DNA of 64,000 nt, from contig DATAWG010000072.1 in the NCBI GenBank assembly GCA_036267355.1, forward strand, positions 62,001 through 126,000, written 5' to 3'. This stretch comes from Pirellulales bacterium (GTDB lineage: Bacteria > Planctomycetota > Planctomycetia > Pirellulales > DATAWG01). Both the position numbers and the translations under genes were made by a program. The notes beneath the pieces are model-generated. The model saw only the letters and a program-made list of their open reading frames with translations, did not search any database and was not told the origin of the DNA. Shown piece by piece: positions 17,767 to 27,500 of the stretch (its first letter is position 1; every line of letters starts with the position of its first letter).

Positions 17767-18927
17767 CTATCGCATCCGCTGCATATATTTCACGAACTCG
17801 GTATCGAGGCGGCCCAGATCGTTGCCGAAGGCGAGTTTGAACTCGGCGAGCCGTTGCTCCGGCGTTACCGTGAACAGCGCCTTCTTGGCCGCCATCGTTT
17901 CCACGAATTCCGTATACTGCTTCGGTTTTTGGTGGACCAGGAAATACGTCAGCGCCCAAGCTTCCGCATAGGCATCAAGGGCTTGGCGCGCGTCGCGAAA
18001 GCGATGGTCGTTTATCATCAGCGATTCCAACGACTTGGTCGGCCGCTCGCGTAAATACTGGCGAAACCGATCCAGCCGGGGGCGATTCACCGCGCCGACG
18101 GTTTGCCAGCCGCGTGAATTGTGCAGATCGGGCGTTTCGAAATAGAGCGCGATTCCCTCGCTGACCCACAGCGGCACATCGGCAAACCGCGCTTGCAGAC
18201 CGCGATTGAACGCCAATTGGTGCGTCGCTTCGTGGATGATCGTGGCCACCATCGCCGCGGCCTCGGGCTGGGCAAGGAGCTGATTGATTTCGCCGGCCGA
18301 ACCGCGGTGGCCGCCGAGCCGGCGCACCGCTTCGACACCGGTCAGATCGTACATCGTCACTCGGTTGCTGCGCAGGCTGTAGAAGCCGATGATCGATTTC
18401 GTCGCCTCGCCGATCTCCGCCTTGGCGTGCGCGGCATACGATTCCTGGTCGGGAAAAACGAGCACCACCAGCGGCAATTCCGGATCATGCAGCTTGACGC
18501 CGTGGCTCGGCCAATAGGTCGCAAAAGCGTTGTAAAGTCGTTCGTAAAGCGCCCCGACCCACTGGGCATACACCCGGCTCGTGCCGTAGCAGATGACGTA
18601 GTGGGCCGTTGCAAGAACCTGGAAGCCGGGCAGTTCGGCTTGCACGCGCTTGCCCGCCTCGGCGGCGGACAGCGGAGCAAACGCCTGATTGTCGTGCGTG
18701 TGGCTGACGATTTCGTTCGGCTCGATGTTCCAGAGCATTCCGTCGGGCGACAGGAGCATCAGCCCGCCGTCCTGCGCAGTGACCAGAAGCTTTCCGCCGA
18801 TGGTTTGCTGCGATTTATCGCGCAGGAAAGTCACTTGGTCGTCGCCCGCCGCATTCCCATTTGCAACCGGCGCAAGTGCCGCAAGAAGGATCGCCGCGAG
18901 CACAAAATGGAATCGTGCTAGACGCAT
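17767..18927 (-). CDS. Secreted DUF1570 protein, probable zinc metallopeptidase
   Basis: A 386-residue protein with a cleavable-looking signal (MRLARFHFVLAAILLAALAP). It has an N-terminal beta-rich region (about residues 30-85), then the DUF1570 domain. The zincin motif HEATH is in IIHEATHQLAFNRGLQ, and a glutamate 22 residues or so later in VPLWVSEGIALYFE could be the third zinc ligand. This HExxH...E layout fits a gluzincin-type extracytoplasmic peptidase, though activity in this family is generally inferred. The C-terminal helices include YAEAWALTYFLVHQKP. The first ATG gives the signal peptide directly. It is co-directional with the oxidoreductase but separated by a palindrome, so separate transcription is possible. 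Confidence 0.85.
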   Translation of the reverse strand: MRLARFHFVLAAILLAALAPVANGNAAGDDQVTFLRDKSQQTIGGKLLVTAQDGGLMLLSPDGMLWNIEPNEIVSHTHDNQAFAPLSAAEAGKRVQAELPGFQVLATAHYVICYGTSRVYAQWVGALYERLYNAFATYWPSHGVKLHDPELPLVVLVFPDQESYAAHAKAEIGEATKSIIGFYSLRSNRVTMYDLTGVEAVRRLGGHRGSAGEINQLLAQPEAAAMVATIIHEATHQLAFNRGLQARFADVPLWVSEGIALYFETPDLHNSRGWQTVGAVNRPRLDRFRQYLRERPTKSLESLMINDHRFRDARQALDAYAEAWALTYFLVHQKPKQYTEFVETMAAKKALFTVTPEQRLAEFKLAFGNDLGRLDTEFVKYMQRMR

Positions 18928-19155
18928 GCAGACGAGCCTGACGAGGCGGGAAAGCGGGGAGAGAATTTATGATCGCTAAATTATTGTAGCCGCCCGCGCC
19001 ATGGGATAAAAGCGATTGGCGAATCTGCGCGGGTGGGATTGCCGGCGCAATCGGCACTTTCGTCCGCCTCCGGACGACAAAAGGCGCGAAATCTTCCGAA
19101 CCGGACCGTTGCCATCCGCCGCGGATTTGCCACAATAGCCGGAAACAACGCCGCG

Positions 19156-19250
19156 GGCTCAAGCCTACAGGCCGCAAGCCGAAACGCGCCGCGCATGTCC
19201 TAATTGAGCCCGCCGCCCTCGTGCCTGTAGCCTTCCGCCTTCAGCCTCAA
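19156..19250. repeat. Intergenic GGCTCAAGCCTACAGGC / GCCTGTAGCC repeat arms
   Basis: GGCTCAAGCCTACAGGC (19156-19172) faces GCCTGTAGCCTTCCGCCTTC (from 19223), the same words as in the 529-633 spacer, again ending just before a plus-strand start codon. The remaining part of the 18928-19269 spacer shows no gene. Confidence 0.65.
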
Positions 19251-19269
19251 ATCCCCGGAGCAAAATCGC

Positions 19270-20265
19270 ATGACTCGCCCTATCACCTTGTTTACCGGCC
19301 AATGGGCCGATCTGTCGTTTGAAGACATGGTTCGCAAGGCAAGCGATTTTGGATATCGCGGCCTGGAATTGGCCTGCTGGGGCGATCACTTCGAAGTCGA
19401 CAAAGCATTGGCCGACGACGGCTATTGCGCCGCCAAGCGCGATCTATTGGAGCGCTACGACTTGGAGGTGCATGCGATTAGCAACCACTTGGTCGGTCAG
19501 GCGGTGCTCGATCCGATCGACGAGCGGCACAAGTCGATTTTGCCCCCTTACGTCTGGGGCGATGGCGATCCGGCGGGCGTGAATGCCCGAGCCATCGAAG
19601 AAATGAAAAACACGGCCCGAGCCGCCCAGAAGCTCGGCGTGAGCATCGTCAACGGCTTCACGGGCTCGAGCATCTGGCACCTCAACTATTCCTTCCCGCC
19701 GGTGCCGCAGAAAATGATTGAGGCGGGTTTCGAGCTGCTCGCCGAGCGCTGGAACCCGATTCTCGACGTGTTCGGCCAGTGCGGCGTAAAGTTCGCCCTC
19801 GAAGTGCATCCGACGGAAATCGCGTTCGATCTCTACTCGGCCGAGCGGTCTTTGGCGGCCCTCGATCGTCGCGAGGAATTCGGCTTCAATTTCGATCCAA
19901 GCCATTTGCTATGGCAAGGCGTCGATCCGGTCGAGTTCATCCGCGCATTCCCCGATCGGATTTATCACGTGCACGTGAAAGACGCGATCGTGACGCTCAA
20001 CGGAAAGAGCGGCATTTTGGGAAGCCATCTGAATTTCGGCGATCCGAGGCGCGGTTGGGACTTCCGTTCGCCCGGCCGCGGCGGCGTCGAATTCGAAGAG
20101 ATCATTCGCGCTTTGAACCAGATCGGCTACGACGGACCGTTGTCGGTCGAATGGGAAGATGTCGGCATGGACCGCGAGCACGGCGCCCGCGAGGCCTGCG
20201 AATTCGTGCAGCGGCTCGACTTCACCCCGAGCAACGTCCAATTCGACGCCGCATTTGCGGAATAG
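19270..20265 (+). CDS. Sugar phosphate isomerase/epimerase (xylose isomerase-like TIM barrel)
   Basis: A 331-residue soluble protein of the AP-endonuclease-2/xylose-isomerase-like TIM-barrel family, which isomerises or epimerises sugars and related polyols using a divalent metal. Visible family segments are the first strand [42 protein letters not shown], the likely metal glutamate in [39 protein letters not shown] and the terminal SVEWEDVGM. Family residue patterns for metal ligands (E, D, H, E) are therefore present. GGAG lies 10 bases before the ATG. It precedes the two ThDP decarboxylase subunit genes on the same strand. The exact sugar is unknown. Confidence 0.9.
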   Translation: MTRPITLFTGQWADLSFEDMVRKASDFGYRGLELACWGDHFEVDKALADDGYCAAKRDLLERYDLEVHAISNHLVGQAVLDPIDERHKSILPPYVWGDGDPAGVNARAIEEMKNTARAAQKLGVSIVNGFTGSSIWHLNYSFPPVPQKMIEAGFELLAERWNPILDVFGQCGVKFALEVHPTEIAFDLYSAERSLAALDRREEFGFNFDPSHLLWQGVDPVEFIRAFPDRIYHVHVKDAIVTLNGKSGILGSHLNFGDPRRGWDFRSPGRGGVEFEEIIRALNQIGYDGPLSVEWEDVGMDREHGAREACEFVQRLDFTPSNVQFDAAFAE

Positions 20266-20384
20266 GCTGCGAGGGGCGCGACGCTGTGAGGCTATCGGCC
20301 AACACCGTCCCGCTGGCTTCTACCGGCGGCCCATCCGCTTGCGCATCTCGAACCCCCTAACGCTAGCCCCCCTAACCCGAACCT

Positions 20385-20867
20385 ATGCTCCCCGCTGCCG
20401 AAGTCGCTGCCTTGCTGGCCGAATTGGGAACGACGCATGTCGTGTGGCTTCCCGATTCGGGGTTAGGGCCATGGGAAGCGGCGCTCGAATCGTCGTCGGC
20501 ATTTCGATTGTTGCGGGTTTGCCGGGAAAGCGAGGCGTGGGGATTGGCGGCCGGTTTGCTGCTCGGCGGTGCGCAGCCGATGATCGTGATGCAAACCACC
20601 GGCGTTTTCGATTCCGGCGATTCGTTGCGAAATTTCCTCTTCGACCTACGTCTGCCGCTGTTTGCCATCGTCGGGCATCGAAGTTACTTGGTGGAAAACA
20701 CGACCGACACCGCCAAATATTTCGCCGAGCCGATTCTGCAGGCGTGGGGACTCGACTATGTGCTCTTGCCGCGAACTGACCAAACGCCGCAACTGCGCCA
20801 CCACATTTTGAAATGTCGCGCGGCCGGAAAGCCCGGCATCGCGCTGTTGGCCGAAGGACGGATGTAA
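20385..20867 (+). CDS. ThDP-dependent decarboxylase, PYR-domain subunit (sulfopyruvate/phosphonopyruvate decarboxylase alpha-like)
   Basis: A 160-residue protein that is just the pyrimidine-binding (PYR) half of a thiamine diphosphate enzyme. The glutamate that activates the cofactor is expected in CRESEAWGLAAGLLLGG. The following MIVMQTTGVFDSGDSL and the phrase LPLFAIVGHRSYLVENTTDT match the ComD/phosphonopyruvate decarboxylase type, where 2-oxo acids with a sulfonate or phosphonate group are decarboxylated to an aldehyde. The cofactor's diphosphate half is encoded by the next gene, so the two should form one enzyme. Which substrate is used cannot be told: no PEP mutase or coenzyme M genes are in the window. 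Confidence 0.8.
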   Translation: MLPAAEVAALLAELGTTHVVWLPDSGLGPWEAALESSSAFRLLRVCRESEAWGLAAGLLLGGAQPMIVMQTTGVFDSGDSLRNFLFDLRLPLFAIVGHRSYLVENTTDTAKYFAEPILQAWGLDYVLLPRTDQTPQLRHHILKCRAAGKPGIALLAEGRM

Positions 20868-20869
20868 GC

Positions 20870-20897
20870 AGGCTGTAGGCTACAGGCTGTAGGCTGC
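20870..20897. repeat. Four 7-base AGGCTRY tandem units between two subunit genes
   Basis: AGGCTGT, AGGCTAC, AGGCTGT and AGGCTGC run consecutively, starting at the third base after the PYR-subunit stop codon. This is the tandem form of the spacer repeat seen at 529-633. Confidence 0.85.
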
Positions 20898-20995
20898 CGG
20901 ACGGATGACAGCACGGGGGTCTGCCAGGCGGACTCGGCTTGTTGCTCGCCTACGGTTCGCGCGTTGCTGAATCAAACCAAGGCCGGAAGCCCATC

Positions 20996-21607
20996 ATGCA
21001 AACTTCGACCTCTGTCCCCGCTCGCCGCCAAATGCCACTGGTCGCCGCGCTGCAAGTTGTGCAGCGTCTGCGAACCGACGAGATTGTCGTCACGACGATG
21101 GGCACGGCTCGCGAATGGCCGCGGCTCTCGCACCATCCGTTGGATTTGCACTATCTCCCCTCGTCGATGGGCCAGTCGCCGACGGTTGCACTCGGACTGG
21201 CCATTGCCCAGCCGGCCCGCGAGGTGATTGCTTTCACCGGCGATGGATCACTGTTGATGAACCTCGGTTGCCTGGTGACGATCGTTGCCGCGGGAGCAAA
21301 GAACCTGACGTTGATTGTGATCGACAATGGCGTTTATGAGGTGACCGGCGGACAGCGGACGGCCGCCGCAATTGCCGGCGTCGATTTCGCCGCGATGGCC
21401 CGAGGAGCGGGGTTTGCGAGCGTCGAGCACTTCGATGATCTGGCCGTCTGGCAGGAGCAAGCGACAGCGGTTCTCAAGCGCCCCGGCCCGGGCTGCATCG
21501 TGCTTGCTGCGGAGCCGGTCCGCGGCGACTATTTTCTCAATGTCCCCGGGCCGATTGGCCCTCGGCTAGAAAAGCTCCGCGCGGCGCTGAGCGCGCCGCT
21601 TCGCTAG
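20996..21607 (+). CDS. ThDP-dependent decarboxylase, PP-domain subunit (sulfopyruvate/phosphonopyruvate decarboxylase beta-like)
   Basis: A 203-residue protein forming the diphosphate-binding (PP) half of the ThDP enzyme whose PYR half is the preceding gene. The ThDP/Mg signature is complete: GDGSLLMNLG at the start and IDNGVYEVTGG about 25 residues later. The phrase LPSSMGQSPTVALGLAIA matches the strand before the cofactor site in ComE-type subunits. I start at the ATG at 20996, which has GGAAG upstream; an in-frame start at 20939 would add 19 unlikely residues. The gene lies 128 bases after its partner, with repeat DNA between them. Confidence 0.82.
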   Translation: MQTSTSVPARRQMPLVAALQVVQRLRTDEIVVTTMGTAREWPRLSHHPLDLHYLPSSMGQSPTVALGLAIAQPAREVIAFTGDGSLLMNLGCLVTIVAAGAKNLTLIVIDNGVYEVTGGQRTAAAIAGVDFAAMARGAGFASVEHFDDLAVWQEQATAVLKRPGPGCIVLAAEPVRGDYFLNVPGPIGPRLEKLRAALSAPLR

Positions 21608-21681
21608 GCTGCCGCTGAAAAATAACTTCGGCATCTGAAATTCGGCGCGGGTGCGGAACCGTTCGGCACCGCCGGCAAGCG

Positions 21682-21687
21682 TATAAT
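21682..21687 (+). promoter_or_regulatory. Candidate -10 box for cysteine desulfurase gene
   Basis: A perfect TATAAT sits 61 bases before the ATG at 21748. The -35 region is poor at standard spacing, so only the -10 element is called. Confidence 0.35.
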
Positions 21688-21747
21688 GCATTCGCTCATA
21701 CGCGCGCACTTGTCCGATCCGTCTGATTCGCGTTAAGGTTCGTCCCG

Positions 21748-22935
21748 ATGCAATTGCCTGTCTACATGGACAACCATTCCACGACCCGGGTCGATCCGCG
21801 GGTAGTGGCGGCGATGTTGCCCTATTTCAGCGAGCAGTATGGCAATGCCGGCAGCACCAGCCACAGCTTCGGCTGGGAGGCAAAAGAGGCCGTCGATCGG
21901 GCTCGCCAGGCGATCGCGGCCGCCATCGGGGCTCAGCCGCGCGAAATTGTCTTCACCAGTGGCGCCACGGAAAGCGACAATCTGGCAATTCGCGGCGTGG
22001 CCCAGCGAAATCGTTGCAAGGGAAACCACCTTATCAGTGTCGCCACCGAACACAAAGCGGTGCTCGACACGCTCGGGCATTTGGCGCGGCACGACTTCGA
22101 GACGACGCTCTTGCCGGTCGAACCGGGCAGCAGCGCTCGCCCCGGATTGATCTCGGCCGAGCAAGTGGCCGGCGCGATTCGCGACGATACGATCCTCGTG
22201 TCGGTGATGCTTGCGAACAACGAAATCGGGGCGATTCAGCCGATTGCCGAGATCGGGGCCGTCTGCCGCGCATCGGGCGTGCCTCTGCATTGCGACGCCA
22301 CGCAGGCGGTCGGGCGAATTCCGGTCGATGTCGAAGCGTTGCAGGTCGACCTGTTGAGTTTCTCGGCGCATAAGATTTACGGGCCGAAGGGGATCGGAGC
22401 GTTGTACGTTCGCCGCCGGCCGCCGCTGCGGCTTGAATCGCAAATCGACGGCGGCGGGCAAGAACACGGCTTGCGCAGCGGAACGCTCAATGTGCCGGGG
22501 ATTGTCGGCTTCGCGGCGGCGGTTGAACTTGCGTTGGCCGAGATGCCGACCGAAGCGGTTCGTCTGGCCGCGTTGCGCGATCGGCTATTCGCGGGGCTGC
22601 AGCGCGAACTGAGCGGCGTGGCGTTAAATGGCCCTGCCCTCGACCGGCCTGGGCTGCGGTTGCCGAACAATCTGAATGTCTCGTTGGCCTATGTCGATGG
22701 CGAGGCACTGTTGTTGAGCATGAAGGATCTGGCCGTCAGTTCTGGCAGCGCTTGCACCTCAGCCAACCCCGAGCCGAGCCATGTGCTGCGAGCTCTGGCG
22801 CTCGACGACGATCTCACTCGTGCCAGCTTGCGTTTCGGCCTTGGCCGGTACAACACCGATGAAGAAATCGACTTTGCTGTGCGCACGGTGGTTGAATCGG
22901 TGGTCCGATTGCGGCAGATGAGTAGTTTGGCGTAA
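21748..22935 (+). CDS. iscS: Cysteine desulfurase (IscS/NifS family)
   Basis: A 395-residue PLP enzyme that takes sulfur from cysteine, yielding alanine and an enzyme persulfide used for Fe-S cluster building and tRNA thiolation. Class V aminotransferase features are all visible: [14 protein letters not shown] at the N-terminus, [41 protein letters not shown], the PLP lysine in [12 protein letters not shown], and the catalytic cysteine in [17 protein letters not shown], consistent with the IscS/NifS group rather than SufS. It lies directly upstream of an IscA-type gene that has its own promoter. No IscU, IscR or chaperone genes follow, so this is a minimal Fe-S set. Confidence 0.95.
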   Translation: MQLPVYMDNHSTTRVDPRVVAAMLPYFSEQYGNAGSTSHSFGWEAKEAVDRARQAIAAAIGAQPREIVFTSGATESDNLAIRGVAQRNRCKGNHLISVATEHKAVLDTLGHLARHDFETTLLPVEPGSSARPGLISAEQVAGAIRDDTILVSVMLANNEIGAIQPIAEIGAVCRASGVPLHCDATQAVGRIPVDVEALQVDLLSFSAHKIYGPKGIGALYVRRRPPLRLESQIDGGGQEHGLRSGTLNVPGIVGFAAAVELALAEMPTEAVRLAALRDRLFAGLQRELSGVALNGPALDRPGLRLPNNLNVSLAYVDGEALLLSMKDLAVSSGSACTSANPEPSHVLRALALDDDLTRASLRFGLGRYNTDEEIDFAVRTVVESVVRLRQMSSLA

Positions 22936-22978
22936 GATGGATGACTGATCCGGTGGCCGACCCAGGCAAATCCGATTG

Positions 22979-23008
22979 TTGACTTGCTCCGCCGAATCCG
23001 GGTATATA
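22979..23008 (+). promoter_or_regulatory. Sigma-70-type promoter for the iscA-like gene
   Basis: TTGACT (22979-22984) and TATATA (23003-23008) are separated by 18 bases; TATAAT overlaps two bases further on. The pair lies about 55 bases before the ATG at 23062, in the spacer after cysteine desulfurase. Confidence 0.6.
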
Positions 23009-23061
23009 ATTTCGTTACTAGGGCGGTAGGTACGATCCAATCTCCTTTTGAGAGAGCCAAG

Positions 23062-23394
23062 ATGTCAGTGATGCTAACCGAACGGGCCGCGAAGGAAGTT
23101 CAGAAGATCGTTGCAGACCAGAAGATGCCGGCCGAGACGATGCTCCGCATCGGCGTGGCGGGCGGCGGTTGCAGCGGATTCCAATACGCCCTCGGCTTCG
23201 ACGACAAGTTCGACGCCAAGGAAGATGCAAAAAAGGACTGCTTCGGCGTCACGGTGGTCGTCGACAAGAAGAGCGACCTCTACCTCGACGGCACGACGGT
23301 CGACTTTTTCGAAGACATCAGCCGGCGCGGTTTCACGTTCGACAATCCGAACGCACAAAAGAGCTGCGGCTGCGGCAGTTCGTTCCACGCGTAA
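23062..23394 (+). CDS. Iron-sulfur cluster assembly accessory protein (IscA/ErpA family)
   Basis: A 110-residue A-type carrier that receives or holds Fe-S clusters and passes them to apoproteins. The three conserved cysteines are present: one in GVAGGGCSGFQYALGF and two in SCGCGSSFHA at the C-terminus. The start MSVMLTERAAKEV at 23062 matches the family's usual N-terminus; a longer open frame reaches 22984 but contains the promoter. It lies 126 bases after cysteine desulfurase and is followed by a hairpin with a T-run, so it can be a single-gene transcript. Members IscA, ErpA and SufA cannot be told apart with certainty. Confidence 0.93.
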   Translation: MSVMLTERAAKEVQKIVADQKMPAETMLRIGVAGGGCSGFQYALGFDDKFDAKEDAKKDCFGVTVVVDKKSDLYLDGTTVDFFEDISRRGFTFDNPNAQKSCGCGSSFHA

Positions 23395-23454
23395 GCTGAT
23401 CGGCAGCGCGAACTGCGTTCCACCGCGGTTAGGTGGCGGCATCAATCTCGCTTC

Positions 23455-23523
23455 AAGCCCAACGAAGGCCAGTAGCGCGGTCGCCAATGGCACGTGCGTT
23501 ATGGGCTTTCGCTGGGCTTTTTT
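23455..23523 (+). terminator. Imperfect hairpin plus T-run after the iscA-like gene
   Basis: AAGCCCAACGAAGGCC (23455-23470) pairs with GGGCTTTCGCTGGGCTT (23503-23519) with a few mismatches; the second arm runs into six T (23518-23523). It lies between convergent genes. The 32-base loop lowers confidence. Confidence 0.5.
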
Positions 23524-23527
23524 GTGG

Positions 23528-24514
23528 TCACCATTTCCAGCGTGGCCGGATTTCGTTGTTCACCACGCAGCCTTCGGGCCATCGGTTTTGGTAGAGCGCG
23601 ACCAAGCCTTCGGCCGCCCGAGTGGCCATCGCCACGACCGACTCGTCGTCTAGCCCGGCCATGTGCGGGCAAAGCACGACGTTTTCAAGATCGAGCATCG
23701 GGTTATCGGGCTGCGGCGGTTCCTGTTGAAACACATCGAGCCCAGCCCCGAATAGATGGCCGCTTTTCAACGCCGCCACAAGGGCCGTTTCGTCGACCAG
23801 CCCACCGCGCGATGTGTTCAAAAGCACCGAGCCGGCCTTCATTCGCTCGAGCGACTGGGCGTTGATCATGAGCGCCGTCTGCGGCGTGACGGGGCAATGC
23901 AGGCTGACGATGTCGGCCGTGGCCAATAGCGTGTCGAGCGGCACGAGGCGCACACCCAATTTTGCGGTCGACGCAGCCTCAGCAACTGGATCGTGCGCGA
24001 TCACGTTCAATCCCAGCCCGATGGCGCGCGGCGCGAGAGCCCGGCCGATTCGCCCAAGGCCGACGATGCCAAGCGTTCGACCGGCCAGGCGGGGCAAGAG
24101 CCGGCTTCGTTCCCATTTGCGAGCCCGCATCGATCGATCGCGAGCCGGCACGCCGCGAAACACGGCCAGCAGCAATGCGACCGTTTGCTCGGCAACGCAA
24201 TCGTGATTCGTGCCCGCGGCAATCACCACCGCGACACCATGATCCGTCGCCGCCGCGACATCGATCGCATCGTAGCCGACTCCGTGCCGGGCAATTGCGC
24301 GCAGGCGCGTCGCGGCGATCACTTCGCGCGAATATGGTTCGACCGTGGCGAGCGTTCCGTCGATGCCATCCAGCAAGCGGATCAGTGACGCCGGCTCGAA
24401 TAGCTTCGCGCCCTGGGGAAGATAAACGACCTCCATCCCAGCCGTTTCGAGCAGATCGCGATAGGGCCCCGGCGCGTGTTGAAGAATCGGCGAGGTGATT
24501 AGGATGCGAGGCAT
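23528..24514 (-). CDS. D-2-hydroxyacid dehydrogenase, NAD-dependent
   Basis: A 328-residue enzyme of the phosphoglycerate dehydrogenase-like family, which interconverts 2-hydroxy and 2-oxo acids. The nucleotide-binding motif is GIVGLGRIGRALAPRA. The three catalytic residues are visible in order: arginine in LLNTSRGGLVDE, glutamate in DVFQQEPPQPD, and histidine in VVLCPHMAGLDD. The N-terminal catalytic domain carries ARHGVGYDAIDVAAA, typical of the group. It is full length but lacks the ACT domain of serine-pathway enzymes, so a role in glyoxylate, hydroxypyruvate or sugar-acid metabolism is as likely as serine synthesis. It is convergent with the iscA-like gene and 47 bases downstream of the caspase-like gene's stop. 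Confidence 0.9.
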   Translation of the reverse strand: MPRILITSPILQHAPGPYRDLLETAGMEVVYLPQGAKLFEPASLIRLLDGIDGTLATVEPYSREVIAATRLRAIARHGVGYDAIDVAAATDHGVAVVIAAGTNHDCVAEQTVALLLAVFRGVPARDRSMRARKWERSRLLPRLAGRTLGIVGLGRIGRALAPRAIGLGLNVIAHDPVAEAASTAKLGVRLVPLDTLLATADIVSLHCPVTPQTALMINAQSLERMKAGSVLLNTSRGGLVDETALVAALKSGHLFGAGLDVFQQEPPQPDNPMLDLENVVLCPHMAGLDDESVVAMATRAAEGLVALYQNRWPEGCVVNNEIRPRWKW

Positions 24515-24561
24515 TGGAATCCAAGGGGAGAGATGCGACGGGACAACCGCAATCCATCGAG

Positions 24562-27500
24562 CTACTTCAGCACGATTTTCACCGGCTTCGGATTCAAGCC
24601 TGCTTCGACCGTAATATCCTCGTCGGTCTTGCGCTTCTTGTTGTGGATCAAGCCGGCGGCGGAGAGCTTGTATTTGCCGGGCGGCACCGTGGGAAACGTG
24701 AAATTGCCATGCTCATCGGATTTCACCGGATCGATTTTCACTTTCGGATCGCCGGTGAGCGTCAACGTGACGGCGGGAATCGGATCGGGACCGAAAAACA
24801 CCGTGCCCGTCAGCCGCGATGTTTCGCTCGAGTCTTGTGTTTTCGCTTGATCCAGGGTGATCACATGGCACTTCACTTTCGTGAAAGCGCTTTCGTTTCC
24901 GACCTCGTCGGTCGCGCGAATCAAAAGCGTAACATCGCCCGGGTTGAGCAGTTTGGTCGGCAGCTTGGTCGTCCAATAGCCGGCACTATTGCGGTCCATC
25001 AGCACGGCCGGGGCGGTGCCGCCGAAATGCCCGGTTCCCAGCGGATCGAATGCCGCCTCGATTTTCGAAACCCCGCTCAACTCGTTGTCGGTGGCCCAAA
25101 CCGAAACCTCTTCATCTTTCGGGCCGATCACGACCACCGGCGGCCGTAACTCGACGCGCTCGATCTGCGGCGGCGAACCATCGAGCACGATGTCGACTGG
25201 GTTGCTCCATCCAGGTTTGCCGCCCGCGAAAACGCGGCCCAGCAATTCCACGCGGGCATTGCGCAGCCCGGGCACCGGCACGGGGAACTGGTGGAAGTCG
25301 CCGACGCGGGCCTCGAGCGTCAGCAGGCCATCGGGCGCCACGCGGTCCAGCCCGATCGCAACTTGCCGGTCATTGTTCAGCCGAACGGTGCGGTCGCCGC
25401 GCAAATCGCGCTGGCGATTCACGTCGATCCCGATCTCCACCATGTCGTCCGGGTTGTCGAACGCCCCGAGCGGCGAATCGACCTCGAAATCGGCCGGCAA
25501 ACTGTCGATCGGCGCCTTATATGCCGCACCGGATAACGGCAGGAGAATGCGAAATTCTCGCAAGTCGAGCGACTCGGCCACGTCAGGCGATTCCATGCCG
25601 ATCGGCACCTTGAACACAAACCCACGCGGATAACCATCGATCGAAATGCGAACCGTCAAAGTCTTGCCGGGTTGGGGCACGACGTCGGCATACAGATTCG
25701 CCTCGTAGTCGGGGGCGAGCAGGTCGCCATCCAATCGCGTTTGCGTTCCGGCGGGCGGCGCCGGAACCAAATCGGCATGCACATGCACGATGCCTGGCGG
25801 CAGGAGTGATTTATCCTGCGGTTGGACCCGAATTCGCAGCCGGCCCGCGTCGAAATCGTAAGCCAGGTGGGCATGAACGAATCGCCGCGGCCGCTGCGGC
25901 GCGACATCGAGCCAGCGGACCGTCGTCAATTGCGTCTGATGATCCATGATTACCGCCACCAAACCGTGTTCGAGCGGCGTTCTGAGTGGCGCAAGCGGAG
26001 CGGGCGCGGCCTTGGCGTTGTCGCCGCCCGCACCGCCCTCTTCGCCAGCGGGCGGTGCGGCGTCGTCGGGCTTTTTCTCTCCCGGCGTTTTCGGCGGCGG
26101 CGGAAACGGAAGCGCAACCACGCGGCCACCCGTCGGCACTGCTATCTTTTCCAGCGACACCAGCGGCACCGTCGTGCCGAATCGGCTGAGCACGATTGCC
26201 GCGTCGCCGGCCGAAAGGGCCGTCGGCGGCGGGAGGACAACCGGGGCGTGTTCCGCACTCAGCAATTGCACATCGACCGTGCGATCCGTCAAACCTCGGT
26301 TCACGAGCCCAAGTCGATAAATCGTCTTCCGATTCGGGAATGGATTCAACTGCACGCGTGTTGCCGAGGGCGTCCATGTGCCCGGTGTGCCTTCAACCGC
26401 CAATTCCAAGGTTTCGGGCGGCGGGAGGATCACTTCAATCTCGTGCCGCAAATAGGCATCGGCGGAAATCGCTTTGACGATCAAGCGCGTCGACTGCCGG
26501 GCTCCCGGCTTGGCGCGAATCGTCAATCGGAACGGTTCGCTATCGCCGGCATGCAGCAATAGGCTCGACGCCAAGCCGAGGCGATCCGGTCGCAAGGGAA
26601 GTTGCTCGTCGGCGGCCGGACCCGTGGCGAGCGGCTCCGCCTCGAGTAGCGGCTGCTGATAAATTACCGGCTTCGTCGGCGGCGCCACCTCGATCATGTT
26701 GGGGTCGTAATCGACCATCAGCCATACCGGCGCCGTGTCGGCTCCGGTGCGGCGGACTACGATATCGGCGACTTGCTCCGGCATGGTGGTCAGGCCGACC
26801 GTTGTTGGACCGGTCAACTGCAGCGGCATGTCGCCCAGAATCGGCAGCGGCGGTTGATGCGGAATTTGCTCCGCTTGCAGACGATACGATCGAGCGGCGT
26901 CGGCGAGATAATCGGAATCGGCCGAAGGTGCATCGGCCGCGGCCGCCTCGAGCCGTTGCTCCTCCCATGCGAGAAGATCGAACATGTCGGTATTGCTCAG
27001 CGCGGCGATCGGGTTGGCATCGCTCAATTGCTTTACGTCCCGGGCATCGACCAGCTGCAGCGCTCGAACGGATTGGCGAAGTGTCGCAAGCCGCGTGGGG
27101 CGGCTGGCTCGGAGCGAGAGATCGGAATTTGCATCAATCGCAGTTTCGATTTGCCCAGGCAAGCCGCGATCGAATTCGCGCATCGCGGCGCCAAAATGCC
27201 GCGCTGCGAGCCACACCGCGTCGGACGCCTGTGCGGCGGATTGAGCGGCATCGGTGGCCTTCGCATCAGAGTGCTCCGCGCCGGCTGGATTTCCGGCGAC
27301 TGGATCCTCGGCCGAACTAGCCGAACTCACTAACGGGTCGGCCGACGCCGCGGCGAGCGATTGGATCGCGGTGTGCAGCGCGGCGTAGGCATCTGCGAGC
27401 GGCGCGATCGCCTTTGCGGCCGGCGAATCGGCGGACCCGGTTGTTTCGCTCGCGCCCGTCGCCAACCGCGCGAGCATCAGCTCCAATCTGGCTCGCGATT

